In this document: positions 1 to 7,876 of the stretch, one piece after another
How the letters are laid out: each line of letters opens with the position of its first letter
How positions within the stretch are numbered: the stretch's first letter is position 1
NCBI GenBank assembly: GCA_002841885.1
Contig: PHBE01000026.1
Coordinates: 1 to 34,460 of the forward strand
Length of the DNA: 34,460 nucleotides
Direction of reading: 5' to 3'
Source: Deltaproteobacteria bacterium HGW-Deltaproteobacteria-18
Lineage (GTDB): Bacteria > Desulfobacterota > Desulfovibrionia > Desulfovibrionales > Desulfomicrobiaceae
Program-made: the position numbers and the translations under genes
Notes under the pieces: model-generated
What the model was told of the DNA's origin: nothing
Database searches by the model: none
Seen by the model: only the letters and a program-made list of their open reading frames with translations

Positions 1-25
1 CTTCGCGGGCCTCGTAATGCTTCCC

Positions 26-135
26 GGCCTTGGGGTTTGGGCTTTCTGCTGTGCTTTGTGCGGCGAACGGCCGGGAAGCAAACGATGCCTGGCTCAGTCA
101 GACAGCCGACAGCCCTCGCCCGAACCCCGAAGGCC
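26..135 (+). other. Rod-like inverted-repeat region, candidate structured RNA upstream of dksA
   Basis: Bases 26-42 (GGCCTTGGGGTTTGGGC) pair with 118-135 to give a 17-bp stem with one bulged G (129) and one G-U pair (38/122). Inside it, GCTGT 48-52 pairs with ACAGC 109-113, CGGC 61-64 with GCCG 105-108, and GGCCGGG 69-75 with CCTGGCT 88-94 below a 12-base loop. The result is an unbranched rod of about 110 bases. No convincing reading frame crosses it. I looked for hallmarks of 6S, SRP, tmRNA and RNase P RNA and did not find them. It could be a small RNA or a dksA leader structure. The helices are seen; transcription is not shown. The rest of 1-332 shows no gene. Confidence 0.4.
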
Positions 136-332
136 TGCTTGAGGTGGTGCGGAGAGGGTGCTCAAAATGTCAGGGGTGCAGGGGGGGAGTTTTCTGTTCG
201 CCGGAGGCATCTTTCCGGAGATGATTTGAGGCGGAGCGGAGAGGGCGCCGTAGCGTTCAGGGGCTTTACTTTTTGCTTTTCAATGAATAGAAACACTCTC
301 CCTAAGTTAACAGGAGTGCAGGAGGAATAATC

Positions 333-695
333 ATGGAAGCCAAAGACCTTGAGTTCTTCAAAGAATATTTGACTCAGATGATTGACGATATCCAGCGGCA
401 GGGTGAGGCGACCATCGAAGAAATGTCGGACAACGTGGAATATTATTCCGATCCTGCCGACAGAGCTTCAGCTGAGTCCGACAGGACTTTCACTCTGCGC
501 TTGCGTGACCGGGACCGCAAGCTGATCAAGAAAATCAACGAGGCCCTGGACCGCATCGAAGACGGCACTTTCGGAGTCTGCGAAGACTGCGACGAGGAAA
601 TCGGGATTCCGCGTTTAAAGGCCCGTCCGATGACCACCCTGTGCATTGAGTGCAAGAGCCGCAGGGAAGAGGAAGAGCGTTTGCGTGGAGACTAG
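333..695 (+). CDS. dksA: DksA/TraR-family zinc-finger transcription regulator
   Basis: The 120-residue protein has the layout of the DksA/TraR family: an N-terminal coiled coil (about residues 5-75), the acidic tip motif DPADRAS (D40, D43), and a C-terminal four-cysteine zinc finger with C83, C86, C104 and C107. Family members enter the secondary channel of RNA polymerase and, with ppGpp, reset rRNA and amino-acid promoters. It is shorter than E. coli DksA (151 residues) but keeps both tip aspartates and all zinc ligands, so an active DksA-type factor is likely. The start is fixed by a strong AGGAGGA site 6 bases before the ATG. A hairpin with a run of ten T follows at 725-756, so the gene appears to be monocistronic. 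A function as a DksA paralogue rather than the main DksA cannot be excluded. Confidence 0.9.
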   Translation: MEAKDLEFFKEYLTQMIDDIQRQGEATIEEMSDNVEYYSDPADRASAESDRTFTLRLRDRDRKLIKKINEALDRIEDGTFGVCEDCDEEIGIPRLKARPMTTLCIECKSRREEEERLRGD

Positions 696-724
696 CGTAG
701 CGTAAGGCTCAATGTTCATTGAAG

Positions 725-756
725 CGCGTGCCGTTTGCGGGACGCGTTTTTTTTTT
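725..756 (+). terminator. Rho-independent terminator after dksA
   Basis: CGCGT (725-729) pairs with ACGCG (742-746) and CCG (731-733) with CGG (738-740), with a G/G mismatch between the two stems and a TTTG loop. Ten T residues follow (747-756). The T run ends directly at the GGGGTG ribosome site of the next gene, whose ATG is at 768. Confidence 0.75.
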
Positions 757-767
757 GGGGTGAATTC

Positions 768-2264
768 ATGGACGCCAGTGTTTTCTGTTTTGTGGCCGAA
801 GAATTGGCTGAGCGCATCGTCGGCATGCGCGTGGAGAAGGTTTTTACTCCTCTTCCCGATACCTGGACCCTGGATCTTGGCCGGGCCGGATATCTTGTGC
901 TGTGCACGGCAAAACCCACGCCGTTTCTCTATCTCAGCCGCCACAAACCAGATAATCCCCAGAATCCTTCAGGCCGCGCCATGTGGCTGCGCAAAAGGCT
1001 TAAAGGGCGTCGCGTCCTGGGGCTCGTTTCGGACTGGCCTCTGCGACGACTGGCTCTTGAATTGTCGCCGGGTGAAGGCAAGTGGCTCATCCTTGATCTC
1101 GCGGCGGCTCCGTTGCTGACGGAATCGTTGCCGCCCGGATTCGGGAGCGAGCCGGTCTGGCCGGAACTGGAGCGAATCAGGAGCGAGGAGGGGCTGTGGC
1201 GAGAGCTTCCTCATCTGACTCCGCCTCTGCGCCATCACCTGCGATCGGTTTCTCCGGCCGAGGCCGAGGCTTTGCTTCAGAGCCTGGGGACCCGCACCGT
1301 GTCCACTTTTTATCACGGGCTCGATCATCAGGGCCGGCCCCAGGTGCGGCTCTGGCCCCTGCGGGACGGAGGCGCTTGTTCCAGCGCTCTGGAGGCTGCG
1401 CAGAATGCCCACGGCCAGACGCTGGCCGGACTCGAGCGGGTCCACGCCGGTGCAGACAGCGCCGTGGCCCGCAACATTCGCCGCATCCGGCGCGCCCTTG
1501 AGCGGGTTCAGGGTGATCACAAGCGCTTGCAGGGCATGGTCGAAAAGCGTCGCGACGGGCTTCTGCTGCAGGCGCATCTGCATGGCCTGGACAGGAACGT
1601 CCGGCTGGCAGTGCTCCTTCTTGAGGACGAGCATGGCGAGGACGTGGAGGTTCGTCTTGATCCTGGCTTGACGGTGCGTGAAAACATGGAGCGTTTTTTT
1701 GGGCGCGCCGCCAAGGGCGAACGTGGGCTGGGCATCGTCGCAGCCCGCGCCCTGGCCCTGCAGCGGGAGCTGGATGCGGTTCGTCAGGGCATGCCGCCGA
1801 CCGAAGCCGAGTCCGTGCGCGGCGCAAAAGCTCCCGCGCCCATTGTGCTTCCCGCCAAGTTTCGCAAGATCAAGGTCCAGGCTTATCGTTCCTCGGACGG
1901 ATTCCTCATTGTGCGCGGCCGCAGCGCCCAGGCCAATCATCAGTTGCTGACCCAGGCCGCCAGTCCCTTCGACTACTGGCTGCATGCCCAGGACGGCCCT
2001 GGCGCCCATGTCATCGTCAAGCGCGACTTTCCGGCCCAGGAAGTGCCCGAGCGGACCGTGCAGGAGGCGGCGGCCCTGGCGGCCCTGGCCAGTCATCTGA
2101 AAATGGCGGATCGTGGCGAGGTGCTCCTGTGCCTGGTCAGGGATGTGCGGCCCATAAAAGGCGCGGCCTTGGGAATGGTCGGGGTGGACAAGGTTCTGCG
2201 CACGGTTCGCCCTGCCATCGATCCCGCCCTGGAGGAAAGCCTTCGCCTTGAAGGGCAACGCTGA
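768..2264 (+). CDS. NFACT-family (RqcH / fibronectin-binding A-like) protein
   Basis: The 498-residue protein has an NFACT-N (FbpA) domain over roughly the first 200 residues, a coiled-coil middle (about 220-330), and a C-terminal NFACT-R (DUF814) domain of about 115 residues. NFACT-R is recognised by the segments FRKIKVQAYRSSDGFLIVRG and DYWLHAQDGPGAHVIVKR. In Bacillus the homologue RqcH binds obstructed 50S subunits with peptidyl-tRNA and drives alanine tailing of stalled nascent chains. Here the tRNA-contacting Asp-Arg pair of RqcH is not obvious (the region reads SDWPLRR), so the same activity is an inference. The start at 768 is chosen over an in-frame TTG at 735, because 735 lies inside the upstream terminator and family members begin with M-D-A. 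A GGGGTG site precedes 768. Confidence 0.8.
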   Translation: MDASVFCFVAEELAERIVGMRVEKVFTPLPDTWTLDLGRAGYLVLCTAKPTPFLYLSRHKPDNPQNPSGRAMWLRKRLKGRRVLGLVSDWPLRRLALELSPGEGKWLILDLAAAPLLTESLPPGFGSEPVWPELERIRSEEGLWRELPHLTPPLRHHLRSVSPAEAEALLQSLGTRTVSTFYHGLDHQGRPQVRLWPLRDGGACSSALEAAQNAHGQTLAGLERVHAGADSAVARNIRRIRRALERVQGDHKRLQGMVEKRRDGLLLQAHLHGLDRNVRLAVLLLEDEHGEDVEVRLDPGLTVRENMERFFGRAAKGERGLGIVAARALALQRELDAVRQGMPPTEAESVRGAKAPAPIVLPAKFRKIKVQAYRSSDGFLIVRGRSAQANHQLLTQAASPFDYWLHAQDGPGAHVIVKRDFPAQEVPERTVQEAAALAALASHLKMADRGEVLLCLVRDVRPIKGAALGMVGVDKVLRTVRPAIDPALEESLRLEGQR

Positions 2265-2275
2265 CTTTACATAAT
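2248..2275 (+). promoter_or_regulatory. Probable sigma-70 promoter of moaA
   Basis: TTGAAG at 2248-2253 and CATAAT at 2270-2275 are 16 bases apart. The -35 box overlaps the last codons of the NFACT gene. It lies about 50 bases upstream of the moaA ATG. Assigned by consensus only. Confidence 0.4.
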
Positions 2276-2326
2276 GCCCTGCCGGACATACTACTGGCGG
2301 CCACAACTTTTGCGCGAGGTACACCC

Positions 2327-3319
2327 ATGTTGATCGATTCCCACGGAAGAAAAGTCAGTTATCTGAGGTTGAGCATCACCGACCGCTGCAATCTGCGATG
2401 TCTGTATTGCAGGCCCCAGGATGAATGGACGTTCATCCCGCACGAACAGATTCTGTCTTTCGAGGAAATGGCCGAGCTGGTGGACGTGGCCCGGCAGGCC
2501 GGGGTGGAGAAGGTCCGACTGACCGGAGGAGAGCCCTTCGCCCGCAAGGACTTCATTCCTTTCATGGGGCGTCTGCATGCCAAGTATCCCGATCTGGACC
2601 TGCGCATCACCACCAATGGAACCCTGCTTGCGGGTCGCGTCGACGAACTGCGGGAGGCCGGTATATCCTGTCTGAATATTTCTCTTGATACCCTGCAGCG
2701 CAAAAAATTCGAGGAAATAACCAAGATCGACGGTTATGATCAGGTCCGGGCGGGCATCGACGCCTGTCTGAAGGGTGGTCTGCGGGTCAAGGTCAATGTT
2801 GTGGCCCTGAAGGGGGTCAACGATGACGAGTTGCCCGGGTTCGTGGATTTCGCCCGTGAAAACGGGGTGGACGTGCGCTTTATCGAGTTCATGCCCATCG
2901 GTTACCAGTCGCGCTGGAGCCGTGAGAATTACTGGCCCGCCGAGGAGATCATCGCCGAGGTGGAGAAGCTGGTGCCACTTCAGGAGGTGCTCGAAGCGTC
3001 CCGCAACAGCGGCCCGGCAAAGATGTACGGGATCTCCGGCGGGTCCGGGCGAATCGGGGTGATTTCGGCCGTCAGCAATCATTTCTGCGAGAGCTGCAAC
3101 CGCTTCAGGGTCACTTCTGACGGCAAGCTGCGCACCTGCCTTTTTTCAGACCGGGAATATGACGTGCGTTCCATCCTGCGCGATCCGGAGCATACCATGC
3201 AGGACATGCTCGACCTGTTTGCCCGTGCCAACGCGGAAAAGCCCCTGGGCTATCGTCTGCTGCAGGATCGCGAGCACAATCAGGTCTGCGACAGGACCAT
3301 GACGGCCATCGGCGGCTAG
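2327..3319 (+). CDS. moaA: GTP 3',8-cyclase MoaA (molybdenum cofactor biosynthesis)
   Basis: This radical-SAM enzyme turns GTP into 3',8-cyclo-7,8-dihydro-GTP, the first step of molybdopterin synthesis. The N-terminal cluster motif CxxxCxxC is at C21, C25 and C28. The C-terminal cluster that binds GTP is at C254, C257 and C271 (CESC...TC). The chain ends in the Gly-Gly tail needed in MoaA (residues 329-330). Length (330) is normal for the family. No other moa or moe gene lies nearby, so the pathway is dispersed. Anaerobes of this group need the pterin for tungsten and molybdenum enzymes such as formate dehydrogenase. The gene is convergent with the small minus-strand gene that ends at 3348. 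Confidence 0.95.
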   Translation: MLIDSHGRKVSYLRLSITDRCNLRCLYCRPQDEWTFIPHEQILSFEEMAELVDVARQAGVEKVRLTGGEPFARKDFIPFMGRLHAKYPDLDLRITTNGTLLAGRVDELREAGISCLNISLDTLQRKKFEEITKIDGYDQVRAGIDACLKGGLRVKVNVVALKGVNDDELPGFVDFARENGVDVRFIEFMPIGYQSRWSRENYWPAEEIIAEVEKLVPLQEVLEASRNSGPAKMYGISGGSGRIGVISAVSNHFCESCNRFRVTSDGKLRTCLFSDREYDVRSILRDPEHTMQDMLDLFARANAEKPLGYRLLQDREHNQVCDRTMTAIGG

Positions 3320-3347
3320 CAGGCTACTGAAATTTTCCAATAATCGG

Positions 3348-3731
3348 CTAGGATTTTTTCTTGTGCACCAGATCGTCCACGGCTTCGGGCGTGGACGGTA
3401 TGGAAAGGGTGGGTTTTCCCTCTTCCAGGATGCGGTCGATATCCAGGGTCTCGATGACGATGTCGGATCCGAAGGCGTCTTCTTGCAGGGCGAGGTATGC
3501 GGTCTTGGAAAAGGCCCGGGACTTGGCCCACCAGGAACTGCCCTTTTGTTCCCAGAAGCGCTGCCCGGATCGGTAGGCATACATGCCCGAACAGGCCAGG
3601 AATGCGAGATTGGTCTTGATTGCGGTCACGAAAGCTTTCCTCACCATGCTTTTTGCTTCTTGAAAAGCAAGTTGCGTTTCCTGCCTGACGGCCGGCAGCT
3701 GGCTGGTTTCTTCTCTACTCTTTGTGCTCAT
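3348..3731 (-). CDS. Conserved-looking hypothetical protein, 127 residues
   Basis: I do not recognise this family. The ATG at 3729-3731 begins a charged, Gln/Glu-rich segment (residues 1-30). A moderately hydrophobic stretch follows (about 36-52, TAIKTNLAFLACSGMYAY), then a Trp-rich part (RFWEQKGSSWWAKS) and an acidic-to-neutral tail ending in KKKS. The hydrophobic stretch could be a single membrane span or a buried helix. It sits alone between moaA (convergent) and phoH (divergent) and shares the 126-base gap 3732-3857 with phoH as a likely divergent promoter region. The ribosome site is weak (AAGAAAA). Coding character is supported by an isolated intergenic position with no competing reading frame. 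Confidence 0.6.
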   Translation of the reverse strand: MSTKSREETSQLPAVRQETQLAFQEAKSMVRKAFVTAIKTNLAFLACSGMYAYRSGQRFWEQKGSSWWAKSRAFSKTAYLALQEDAFGSDIVIETLDIDRILEEGKPTLSIPSTPEAVDDLVHKKKS

Positions 3732-3887
3732 ATTTTCTTGGCCGCAGGCGGGCCTGAATTGATGCTCTGTGTTGCTGGTAATCCTTGATGATCAAAGGTC
3801 AGCTTCTACGGGAGTCCGCAGAGATTTGCAAATGGAGCCGGAGGCGGGTACGGATTTTTGAACAATTCACCCAGAGCATGGAAACAT

Positions 3888-4922
3888 ATGGAAATTCAGG
3901 AAATATCCTTTGAAAACGCGGACTTTGCCCGTGAAGTCTTTGGCCCCGGGAATGCCTATCTGGACACCGTGGCCACAATGACGGGCGTGCGCGTGGAGAG
4001 TCGTGGCAATTCGCTTTCGATATTTGGCGAAGATCCTCTCATGGTCGGCCTGGTCTGCCGGTATTTCGCCCAGATTTACGACCTGGTGCGCGGCGGACAC
4101 CAACTTTTCGAGCGCGACATCGAGCAGAGCCTGCGCATCATGCTGCGCGATCCGTCCACTCCGCTCAAGAGCTATTATCAGGAAGCGCTTTTCGCGGTTT
4201 CATCACGCAAGACGGTCTGCCCCAAGACAGTGACCCAGCGCGAGTACCTGCACGCCCTGCGTGAACTGGACCTGACCCTGGGCATCGGCCCGGCCGGCAC
4301 GGGCAAGACCTATCTGGCCGTGGCCGTGGGCGTATCCCTGTTTCTGCAAAAAAAAGTCAAACGTCTGATCCTGACCCGCCCGGCGGTGGAGGCGGGTGAA
4401 AAGCTCGGCTTCCTGCCCGGTGATCTGGTGGAGAAGATAAACCCGTATCTGCGTCCGCTTTACGACGCGCTGCACGACATGCTCGATTACGCCAAGGTGC
4501 AGGAGATGATCGGCACCGGAGCCATCGAGATCGCGCCCCTGGCCTTTATGCGCGGACGCACCTTGAACAACGCCTTCGTCATTCTCGACGAGGCCCAGAA
4601 CACTTCCCCCGAGCAGATGAAGATGTTTCTGACCCGCCTGGGCTACGGATCGCGGGCCGTCGTCACCGGCGACATCACCCAGATCGACCTGCCAGGGCAT
4701 GTCGGGTCGGGTCTGGTGCAGGCCATGGAAGTGCTGAAGGATGTGCAGGGCATCGCCATGATCCATTTCACGGAGGCGGACGTCATCCGCCATCCGCTGG
4801 TGGGGCGCATTGTCCGCGCCTATGACCAGCACCGACAGAGCACGCAGGCGCGTGAAGGCGATGCTTCCGGTCAGGCCGTGCGCGGCAGGGGACGCCGGGT
4901 CGCGCCGGTGCGGGAGGGCTGA
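3888..4922 (+). CDS. phoH: PhoH-family ATPase (YbeZ type)
   Basis: The 344-residue protein is a PhoH-like P-loop ATPase. It has an N-terminal domain of about 110 residues (typical of YbeZ rather than short PhoH), Walker A GPAGTGKT and Walker B FVILDEAQN. Its C-terminal tail is rich in Arg and Gly. YbeZ works with YbeY in rRNA processing and ribosome quality control, and here ybeY follows with its ATG overlapping the stop codon (TGATG). The ATG at 3888 aligns with the usual family start (M-x-I-x-E-I). An in-frame TTG at 3858 lies 13 bases after a GGAGG and would add ten residues, so the start is not certain. The ATPase assignment is firm. Confidence 0.9.
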   Translation: MEIQEISFENADFAREVFGPGNAYLDTVATMTGVRVESRGNSLSIFGEDPLMVGLVCRYFAQIYDLVRGGHQLFERDIEQSLRIMLRDPSTPLKSYYQEALFAVSSRKTVCPKTVTQREYLHALRELDLTLGIGPAGTGKTYLAVAVGVSLFLQKKVKRLILTRPAVEAGEKLGFLPGDLVEKINPYLRPLYDALHDMLDYAKVQEMIGTGAIEIAPLAFMRGRTLNNAFVILDEAQNTSPEQMKMFLTRLGYGSRAVVTGDITQIDLPGHVGSGLVQAMEVLKDVQGIAMIHFTEADVIRHPLVGRIVRAYDQHRQSTQAREGDASGQAVRGRGRRVAPVREG

Positions 4923-5365
4923 TGCTGCATCTGGACCAGGCCGCGCCGGTTGATCCCCGTTTTCCTCTGTCGGGGCCGGAGCTCATGGAGATTTTCGAGG
5001 GGCTGGCCGCAATTTTCGGTCTCGACGAGTGGCAGCTCTCCTTGCGCATTGTCGATGACCGGGAAATGGCCGAATTGAACGGCCGCTTCATGGGTTGCCT
5101 GGGCCCGACCAACGTACTCAGTTTTCCCGGCGGCGAGGATGACTGGCTGGGGGATCTGGTGCTGTCCGCCGAGACCCTGGTCCGGGAATCCTGGCTCTAC
5201 AACCAGGACACCCACGAATACACCGTGCGCCTGCTGGCTCACGGCCTGCTGCACCTCATGGGGCACGATCACGGTCCGGAAATGGACGCGCTGACGGAAC
5301 TGGCCGTGGCCTCGGTGCGCCTGAATGAGGATGAATCCTTCAGGCGCCTTTTCCCTTCAGTCTGA
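4922..5365 (+). CDS. ybeY: Endoribonuclease YbeY (16S rRNA maturation)
   Basis: The 147-residue metal-dependent endoribonuclease takes part in 16S rRNA 3'-end maturation and late 70S quality control. The signature HGLLHLMGHDHG supplies the three zinc ligands H107, H111 and H117. The upstream segment NVLSFPGGEDDWLGDLVLSA is the usual substrate-side strand of this family. It is translationally coupled to phoH through an overlapping TGATG. Its 3' end overlaps the 3' end of the minus-strand YcaO gene by 26 bases, so the two genes meet tail to tail without an intergenic terminator. Confidence 0.93.
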   Translation: MLHLDQAAPVDPRFPLSGPELMEIFEGLAAIFGLDEWQLSLRIVDDREMAELNGRFMGCLGPTNVLSFPGGEDDWLGDLVLSAETLVRESWLYNQDTHEYTVRLLAHGLLHLMGHDHGPEMDALTELAVASVRLNEDESFRRLFPSV

Positions 5366-7007
5366 GCACATCCCGCAACAATCTCGGGCTTATGCGCGTG
5401 AAGCGGTCGAAATCCGAGACGATCTCAAGCCCTGGTACAATGGCGCGAAAGACCGGCAGACGCAGTTCACGCTTGGTCAGGTCGGCATAGATCGGCGAGT
5501 AGCCACGGCTTTCCAGGAGCGCTTCGAGCAGGGCCAGGTCGCCGGGCGCCGAGCCTGCCGAATGTTCCGGCAGATCTTCGAGCATGCGTACGGGCAGGTT
5601 TTCCGGGCCGTGCGCCGATGCCACCTTGCCGGGAAAGGGGAACGGGGTCTCGGTCAGCGCCGAGAGCGCCGCCCGGCTGCCCGACAGGGACGCCCCCGTG
5701 GCCTTGACCAGTTCTCCGCCCTGCATCTGCACGAAGCATTTATAACAGGGCACACCCAGGTCCGTGGTCAGATCCTGAAAAACCGGATCGATACCCTGCT
5801 CACGGTACCGTTCCTGCAATTGGCTTATCCCGTCATCCCTGCTCCGCATCCGGAAACAGCGCGCGGGATCGAATACGCTGACCGCCTCGGCATCGCGCTC
5901 CACGACCTCAAGCAGTCCGCTGACCTTGGCCTCTTCCGGGGTGTTCCCCGAGGCCAGACCCGTGGAGCCCAGCCCGCTGAACAGGCGGATCTCATCCAGA
6001 TTGGTGAACAGGTACACGGACTGGACCGGGACGAACCGGGCCTGTCCGTTTTTGTCGTGGGCGGTCATCCAGTGCAGGGTCTGGCCCGCATAGGGCGCTT
6101 CAAGGCGCATCGCGTTCGGGTCCAGCGCCCTGTCGCCAAGTTCGCTGTAGGTGCCCACGCGAATTTCGCCTCCATCCCTGCTGCCCGAAACGTGTTGATC
6201 CCGGATGTCGGCGAAGGAGCTGTAGCGTTCCACGATCTCCATGGCCAGGGAGGCTTGCGCGTCTTCCAGGCAAAGCCCGCGGCCGTAGCTGGTCATGAGT
6301 CCGTCCAGGCGATGGTTGAAGCTGCCGCTGCGCGTCGTGCGATCCAATTTCCAGCGGCGCAGAAGTCCCCAGGGGGACAGGGATGCATGGTGGCGCATCT
6401 CCGGTCCGTCCAGAACGCCCAGTCCGTAGAGCCGCTCCATGGCCAGATCATATGTCTGCCGGGCCGGCCGTCTGGGGCATGGGGGCAGGGGCTCAAGGGC
6501 TGCCTTGATCACGGCCGGGTTGGCTGCGTCCGAGTCCGGGGCTGCAGTGAGCGGAAGGGCGCCCACGTCGCCGGGCAGGGGCCTGTGCTCGAAGATGTTC
6601 GCGGCCAGCAGGCGGCTTGCACGTGCATGGATGTCATGGCCGGCCAGGGACACGCTGCGCAGGAATATCTGGGGAGTCAGGCCCGCCGTGGCCTGGGCTT
6701 CCGTCTTCAGCAGTTCCCACAGGTCCGACAGTGCCGGAGTCAGGAGCGCGGCTTCGAGAACGAGGCTCTTGACGACAGGATCGGCATCCGTGTGCAGAGC
6801 GCGCAGGCTGTGCGGATCAAGGGCCGCCAAAAGGGGACGGGCGTGGGCGCGCATGAACTCGTCGTTGGGCGTGCGGCGGACATGCTCCAGACATTGCTCG
6901 AGAGTCAGGGGCTCGACAGGTGCAGGGCTGAAGTAGGCAACGCCGAGCAGGCTCTCCTGATGGGTCAGGCGATAGCGCAAAAGGGCGGATTCGCCGGGGG
7001 CAGTCAC
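5340..7007 (-). CDS. YcaO-domain protein (ATP-dependent cyclodehydratase superfamily)
   Basis: The protein has 555 residues from the GTG at 7005-7007. That start is preceded by AGGAG (7014-7018) with a six-base spacer and preferred to an upstream ATG at 7068-7070 that would add 21 residues. The YcaO domain covers about residues 200-460. It shows the ATP/Mg2+-binding signatures EIVERYS (257-263), STGLASGNTPEEA (348-360) with EVVERDA (367-373), and an ALTE helix near 449-452. YcaO enzymes phosphorylate amide oxygens to make azolines, thioamides or amidines, or assist RimO-type modification. The N-terminal 190 residues match nothing I know. No precursor peptide, dehydrogenase or TfuA gene is adjacent, so the substrate is unknown and RiPP production is not supported. 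The gene diverges from the lipoprotein gene at 7083. Confidence 0.85.
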   Translation of the reverse strand: MTAPGESALLRYRLTHQESLLGVAYFSPAPVEPLTLEQCLEHVRRTPNDEFMRAHARPLLAALDPHSLRALHTDADPVVKSLVLEAALLTPALSDLWELLKTEAQATAGLTPQIFLRSVSLAGHDIHARASRLLAANIFEHRPLPGDVGALPLTAAPDSDAANPAVIKAALEPLPPCPRRPARQTYDLAMERLYGLGVLDGPEMRHHASLSPWGLLRRWKLDRTTRSGSFNHRLDGLMTSYGRGLCLEDAQASLAMEIVERYSSFADIRDQHVSGSRDGGEIRVGTYSELGDRALDPNAMRLEAPYAGQTLHWMTAHDKNGQARFVPVQSVYLFTNLDEIRLFSGLGSTGLASGNTPEEAKVSGLLEVVERDAEAVSVFDPARCFRMRSRDDGISQLQERYREQGIDPVFQDLTTDLGVPCYKCFVQMQGGELVKATGASLSGSRAALSALTETPFPFPGKVASAHGPENLPVRMLEDLPEHSAGSAPGDLALLEALLESRGYSPIYADLTKRELRLPVFRAIVPGLEIVSDFDRFTRISPRLLRDVLRLKGKGA

Positions 7008-7082
7008 GGTGTTCTCCTGTAGCGGTTGATGTGGAGCTTGGTATCTATCTTGCTTGAAAACCCCTGCCAAGGAGATGCTGCC

Positions 7083-7703
7083 ATGAAATTTTGCATGCTG
7101 TTCGTGCTGCTTTGCTGCGGATGCGCGTATTCACCGGTCGATGTGAGTTTGAGCGAGATCCGCTACCATGACGATGCCCCGGTCGTATTGAGCGAACTGG
7201 TCGAGGCGGTGACGCCTCAGTCCCTGCCCGAAACGGGCCTGCGGGCCTTGATTCTGCCCTTTGCCCTGCGTCAGGACATTGCCGTGCGCAAGGACGTGGG
7301 CAGGGAGATGGCCGACATCTTCCGGCTCGCGTGGCTTGGTCGCGGGGTCTTCGAGGTCATGGAATATGATCCGTCACGACCGTGGCCGGGCCTTGCCGAG
7401 GCCATGGCGCAGGCCAGGGCCAGGGGCGCCAATATTTTGGTCAGCGGCAACGTGTCCCAGTATTTCGAGGGCTCGCGCACCGGCAGGACTTCCATCGGCG
7501 CGACTGTGGAGATTCACTGGGTGCCGGATGGCGGGCTGATCTGGTCCGCGGCTCAGGCCGCCACCATGGAGAGCACGCCGGACAAGGATTTTGCCCTGTT
7601 CCGGAGTTCACGGCGCTTGCCCGAGGATCCGACTTACGCGGTCATGCGGACCCTGTCCCAGAGCATGGCCGCGGGGTTCGCGCGCCACGCCGCGCAGGAA
7701 TAG
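7083..7703 (+). CDS. Putative outer-membrane lipoprotein
   Basis: The 206-residue protein starts at an ATG preceded by AAGGAGATG. A very short signal sequence (MKFCMLFVLLCCG) ends at a probable lipidated Cys14, although the -3 position is Cys rather than the usual Leu, so the lipobox is atypical. The mature part has the pattern of TolB-N/CsgG/LpoB-like lipoproteins: a strand (ALILPFALRQ), a helix with GREMADIF, then GVFEVMEYD and GANILVSGNVSQYFEG. That fold assignment is an inference from the pattern. It is transcribed away from the YcaO gene and closed by a strong terminator at 7726-7757. No peptidoglycan synthase or curli partner is nearby. Confidence 0.7.
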   Translation: MKFCMLFVLLCCGCAYSPVDVSLSEIRYHDDAPVVLSELVEAVTPQSLPETGLRALILPFALRQDIAVRKDVGREMADIFRLAWLGRGVFEVMEYDPSRPWPGLAEAMAQARARGANILVSGNVSQYFEGSRTGRTSIGATVEIHWVPDGGLIWSAAQAATMESTPDKDFALFRSSRRLPEDPTYAVMRTLSQSMAAGFARHAAQE

Positions 7704-7725
7704 TCCCCCGTCATTCTCGCCCGTA

Positions 7726-7760
7726 AAGAAAGCCAGTGTTCTGACACTGGCTTTCTTCTT
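7726..7760 (+). terminator. Rho-independent terminator between lipoprotein gene and argF
   Basis: A perfect 14-bp stem, AAGAAAGCCAGTGT (7726-7739) with its complement at 7744-7757, closes a TCTG loop and runs into CTTCTTG. The A/T-rich stem base makes it plausible in both directions. Confidence 0.85.
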
Positions 7761-7876
7761 GTATTTTGAGTTGTTACAGTGCTCTTTACAAACCGGGGAG
7801 AAGGTCTGTAGGAATCATCTTTTTTGCGAACATGGCGTAACACATAAACCGGCTCACCGGATGATCGGGTGATATC

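Noticed and set aside
26-135. Assignment as 6S RNA, SRP RNA, RNase P RNA or tmRNA
   Set aside because: The rod shape is suggestive, but the conserved SRP loop, the RNase P core, the tmRNA ends and the 6S bubble bases are not recognisable.
5325-7022. A 565-codon plus-strand open frame opposite the YcaO gene
   Set aside because: The YcaO motifs are unmistakable on the minus strand. The plus-strand product shows no domain and arises from codon-bias mirroring.
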